Source: Maricaulis sp.
GTDB taxonomy: Bacteria; Pseudomonadota; Alphaproteobacteria; Caulobacterales; Maricaulaceae
Direction: 5' to 3'
DNA length: 63,459 bases
Assembly (NCBI RefSeq): GCF_030149235.1
Contig: NZ_JASBRW010000056.1
Location: 1 to 63,459, forward strand
Position 1 is the first letter of the stretch. Every line of letters starts with the position of its first letter. A model generated the notes under the pieces. It ran no database searches. It worked only from the letters and a program-made list of their open reading frames with translations, and was not told where the DNA came from. Positions 61,688 through 63,459 of the stretch are shown here, one piece after another. A program made the position numbers and the translations under genes.

Positions 61688-62839
61688 CTATCCCTTCGAG
61701 AACGCGTCGATGATCTTCAGCCGCAAGGCCGAGGCTGCCGGGATGACGCCGGTGATCAGACCGAAGAGCAGCATCAGCGCGACAGCCGAGCCCACGATTT
61801 CAACCGTCATGACAATCGGCGGGAAGGCATCACCGAGTCCCGCTTCAGCTGCCGCCAGCAAGCCGGCAGCCAGGCCGAGGCCGATCAACCCGCCCAGCAA
61901 GGAGAGGAAAACCGATTCCGCCAGCACCATGCCGAAGACGGCATTGTTGCGGAAACCCAGCGTCTTGAGCACACCGATCTCCTTGGTCCGCTCGGCAATG
62001 GAGAGCACCATGGTTGTGCCGACAATGATCAGGATGGATACGAAGGCCGCCCCGATCACGAGGGAGAGAATGGTGGCGATGTCACCGAATTGTTCCAGAA
62101 AGGCCTGGTTGAAAGCGGCTTCGGTCGAGGTTTCTGTCTCGGCCGAGGAGTTGGCGAACATGTCGTCAATGCCGCGTGAGACGCTCTCATTGAGCGCGGC
62201 GTCTTCGGTCAAGAGCACGAACCAGCCCAGGCTATTACCGCCAAAGCTGGCGGTTTCCCGGAACAGCTCATAGTGCAGCAACACAGCGCCCGCCCCGGCC
62301 GTGTCGGCGGTCGAGGTGTAGATGGCGCAGACTTCGAGTTGCCAGGCTTCGGCGCCGTCGGCGCGGGTGAAGATATTGCTCTGCAGCGGAACACGATCGC
62401 CGACCGACCAGCCGTATTGCTCGGCAATCGGTGCGCCGGCCGCCATACAGGTGCGATCGGAAATGAAGCGTGCGCGCTGGTCAGCGGGCATGTCGAATTC
62501 GGGATAGACGGTGAACCAGCTTTCCGGTTCGACCGCGAAGGACGTCACCACATTGGTCGGCTCGCGGAAATAGCCGCCAAACCAGTTGGCATGGCTGGCG
62601 GCGACAATCCCGTCCACGCTCTGCAGCCGGTTGTAATAGGCGTAGGGCAGGGGTTGGGTGAAGTTGATCTTGTTCAGCGTCACCAGGCGAGTCGGGGCCT
62701 GGGGCGGATCTTCCCAGAATTGATTGAAGGCGCCGAGGGCACCGTAGAGCAGGAAGGCGATCGCGATCGACAGCAGTAGCAGGGTCGAGCGGGTCTTCTT
62801 GCGGAACAGGTTTTTTCGGACGAGGGTGAGCCGGTTCAT
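61688..62839 (-). CDS. ABC transporter permease, FtsX type (second subunit)
   Basis: 383 aa. Helix at ~20-40 (TRSTLLLLSIAIAFLLYGAL), a periplasmic domain, then C-terminal FtsX helices with LSIAERTKEIGVLKTLGFRN. Partner of the neighbouring permease, giving a heterodimeric exporter with the ATPase. Overlaps the end of the ATPase gene at base 62839. Confidence 0.88.
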   Translation of the reverse strand: MNRLTLVRKNLFRKKTRSTLLLLSIAIAFLLYGALGAFNQFWEDPPQAPTRLVTLNKINFTQPLPYAYYNRLQSVDGIVAASHANWFGGYFREPTNVVTSFAVEPESWFTVYPEFDMPADQRARFISDRTCMAAGAPIAEQYGWSVGDRVPLQSNIFTRADGAEAWQLEVCAIYTSTADTAGAGAVLLHYELFRETASFGGNSLGWFVLLTEDAALNESVSRGIDDMFANSSAETETSTEAAFNQAFLEQFGDIATILSLVIGAAFVSILIIVGTTMVLSIAERTKEIGVLKTLGFRNNAVFGMVLAESVFLSLLGGLIGLGLAAGLLAAAEAGLGDAFPPIVMTVEIVGSAVALMLLFGLITGVIPAASALRLKIIDAFSKG

Positions 62840-63459
62840 CAGGCGTTCTCCTTCGCCACGAAACGTCCCTTGTCGAGGTGGAGTTCCTTGCTGGCATAGC
62901 CGGCCGCGGCCGGGTCGTGCGTGACCATGACGATGGTCTTGTTCATCTCCTTGTTCAGAAGCTGAAGCGTTTCCAGCACTTCGTCCGCCGTGGAGCGGTC
63001 GAGATCGCCGGTCGGCTCGTCCGCGAGCAGGACTTTCGGGTCAGCGACAATGGCACGGGCGATACCAACGCGCTGTTGCTGACCACCGGAGAGCTGGGCC
63101 GGGCGATGACCGGCGCGGTCCTCGATCCCGACAATCTCAAGGGCGGTGCGCACCCGGCGCTTGCGTTCCTTGGCCGGCAGGTTTGTGAGCAGCAGGGGCA
63201 GCTCGACATTCTGCGTCGCCGAGAGCGTTTCCATCAGATTGTAAAACTGGAAGATGAAGCCGACATTGGCCGAGCGCCAACGGGCCAGATTGCCTTCTGA
63301 CAGTTTGTCGACCCGTATCCCTTCGCACTCGACGGAACCGGTGGAGGGGCGGTCGATGCCTCCCAGCAGGTTGAGCAAAGTGGTCTTGCCCGAACCGGAC
63401 GGACCCATGATGGCAATGAATTCACCCTGCTCAATCGTCATGTTGAGCTCTTCGAAAAT
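62839..63459 (-). CDS. ABC transporter ATP-binding protein (partial at right edge)
   Basis: The frame is open to the right edge, so the true start lies beyond it; 206 residues are visible. Walker A IAIMGPSGSGKTTLLNLLGG, signature LSGGQQQRVGIARAIV, Walker B VLLADEPTGDLD and the H-loop VMVTHD. LolD/MacB-like ATPase driving the two permeases. Only a short N-terminal stretch is missing. Confidence 0.93.
   Translation of the reverse strand: MFEELNMTIEQGEFIAIMGPSGSGKTTLLNLLGGIDRPSTGSVECEGIRVDKLSEGNLARWRSANVGFIFQFYNLMETLSATQNVELPLLLTNLPAKERKRRVRTALEIVGIEDRAGHRPAQLSGGQQQRVGIARAIVADPKVLLADEPTGDLDRSTADEVLETLQLLNKEMNKTIVMVTHDPAAAGYASKELHLDKGRFVAKENA

Noticed and set aside
1-63459. tRNA, rRNA, CRISPR array, prophage or insertion sequence
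   Set aside because: Intergenic stretches were read and none shows a cloverleaf, regularly spaced repeats, transposase frame or terminal inverted repeats.

Overview
The window reads as one contiguous, gene-dense, high-GC piece of an alphaproteobacterial chromosome. A Maricaulis-like member of the Maricaulales/Hyphomonadales is the best guess. This is inferred from the petABC order, an UbiK/BMFP protein, a NadQ-type NAD regulator, a CtrA-like half-site, many GTG/TTG starts and dispersed CATCCCGG-type palindromes. No rRNA, tRNA, CRISPR array, prophage or insertion sequence was found, so this looks like core genome rather than an island.

Left part (1-22 kb): the 3' end of a CCA-adding enzyme; a CPBP protease; an AraC regulator and hemF; a soluble globin-coupled chemoreceptor; an RhlE-type helicase; a site-2 protease with CBS domains; trmL; the cytochrome bc1 operon petABC; mtnP; an LprI-like protein, a glutathione S-transferase and apt; a secreted S10 peptidase; rlmJ; a second M50-like protein; a crotonase; a divergent MFS/TetR pair with a clear operator; then ychF, pth and rplY.

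Middle (22-42 kb): an approximately 0.85-kb non-coding, palindrome-rich stretch; a large membrane-anchored alpha/beta hydrolase; prs; midA-like and lgt; ubiK; ybjN and proC; a uvrC-pgsA-regulator-kinase operon; a pteridine-reductase-like SDR with folB; a Ca/Na antiporter; a 26-aa membrane peptide; a NUDIX protein; and a signalling cluster of two related histidine kinases, a single-domain response regulator and an internally duplicated membrane protein.

Right part (42-63 kb): an esterase; a phosphoribosyltransferase; the nadA-unknown-nadB-nadC operon, preceded by three TGCTC-N5-GAGCA boxes and close to a nadQ-like regulator; an HD-domain protein; two paralogous 371-aa KAS III enzymes on either side of the ammonium transporter amt; tag and ygfZ; a GT9 glycosyltransferase, dihydroorotase and a HAD-like protein; and a MacB/FtsX-type ABC exporter running off the right edge.

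The most interesting signals are: (1) the amt leader, with its own promoter-like sequence, a perfect 11-bp-stem terminator and two segments complementary to the amt 5' region, one of them to its Shine-Dalgarno; (2) the three-box NAD operator, with one box inside the promoter spacer; (3) divergent uvrC and SDR genes whose start codons overlap in one CATG; (4) the duplicated membrane protein beside the dual-kinase module; and (5) six convergent pairs whose stop codons overlap in a 4-nt CTAG/TTAG. All of this is hand-read from sequence and family knowledge; no database or folding calculation was run.
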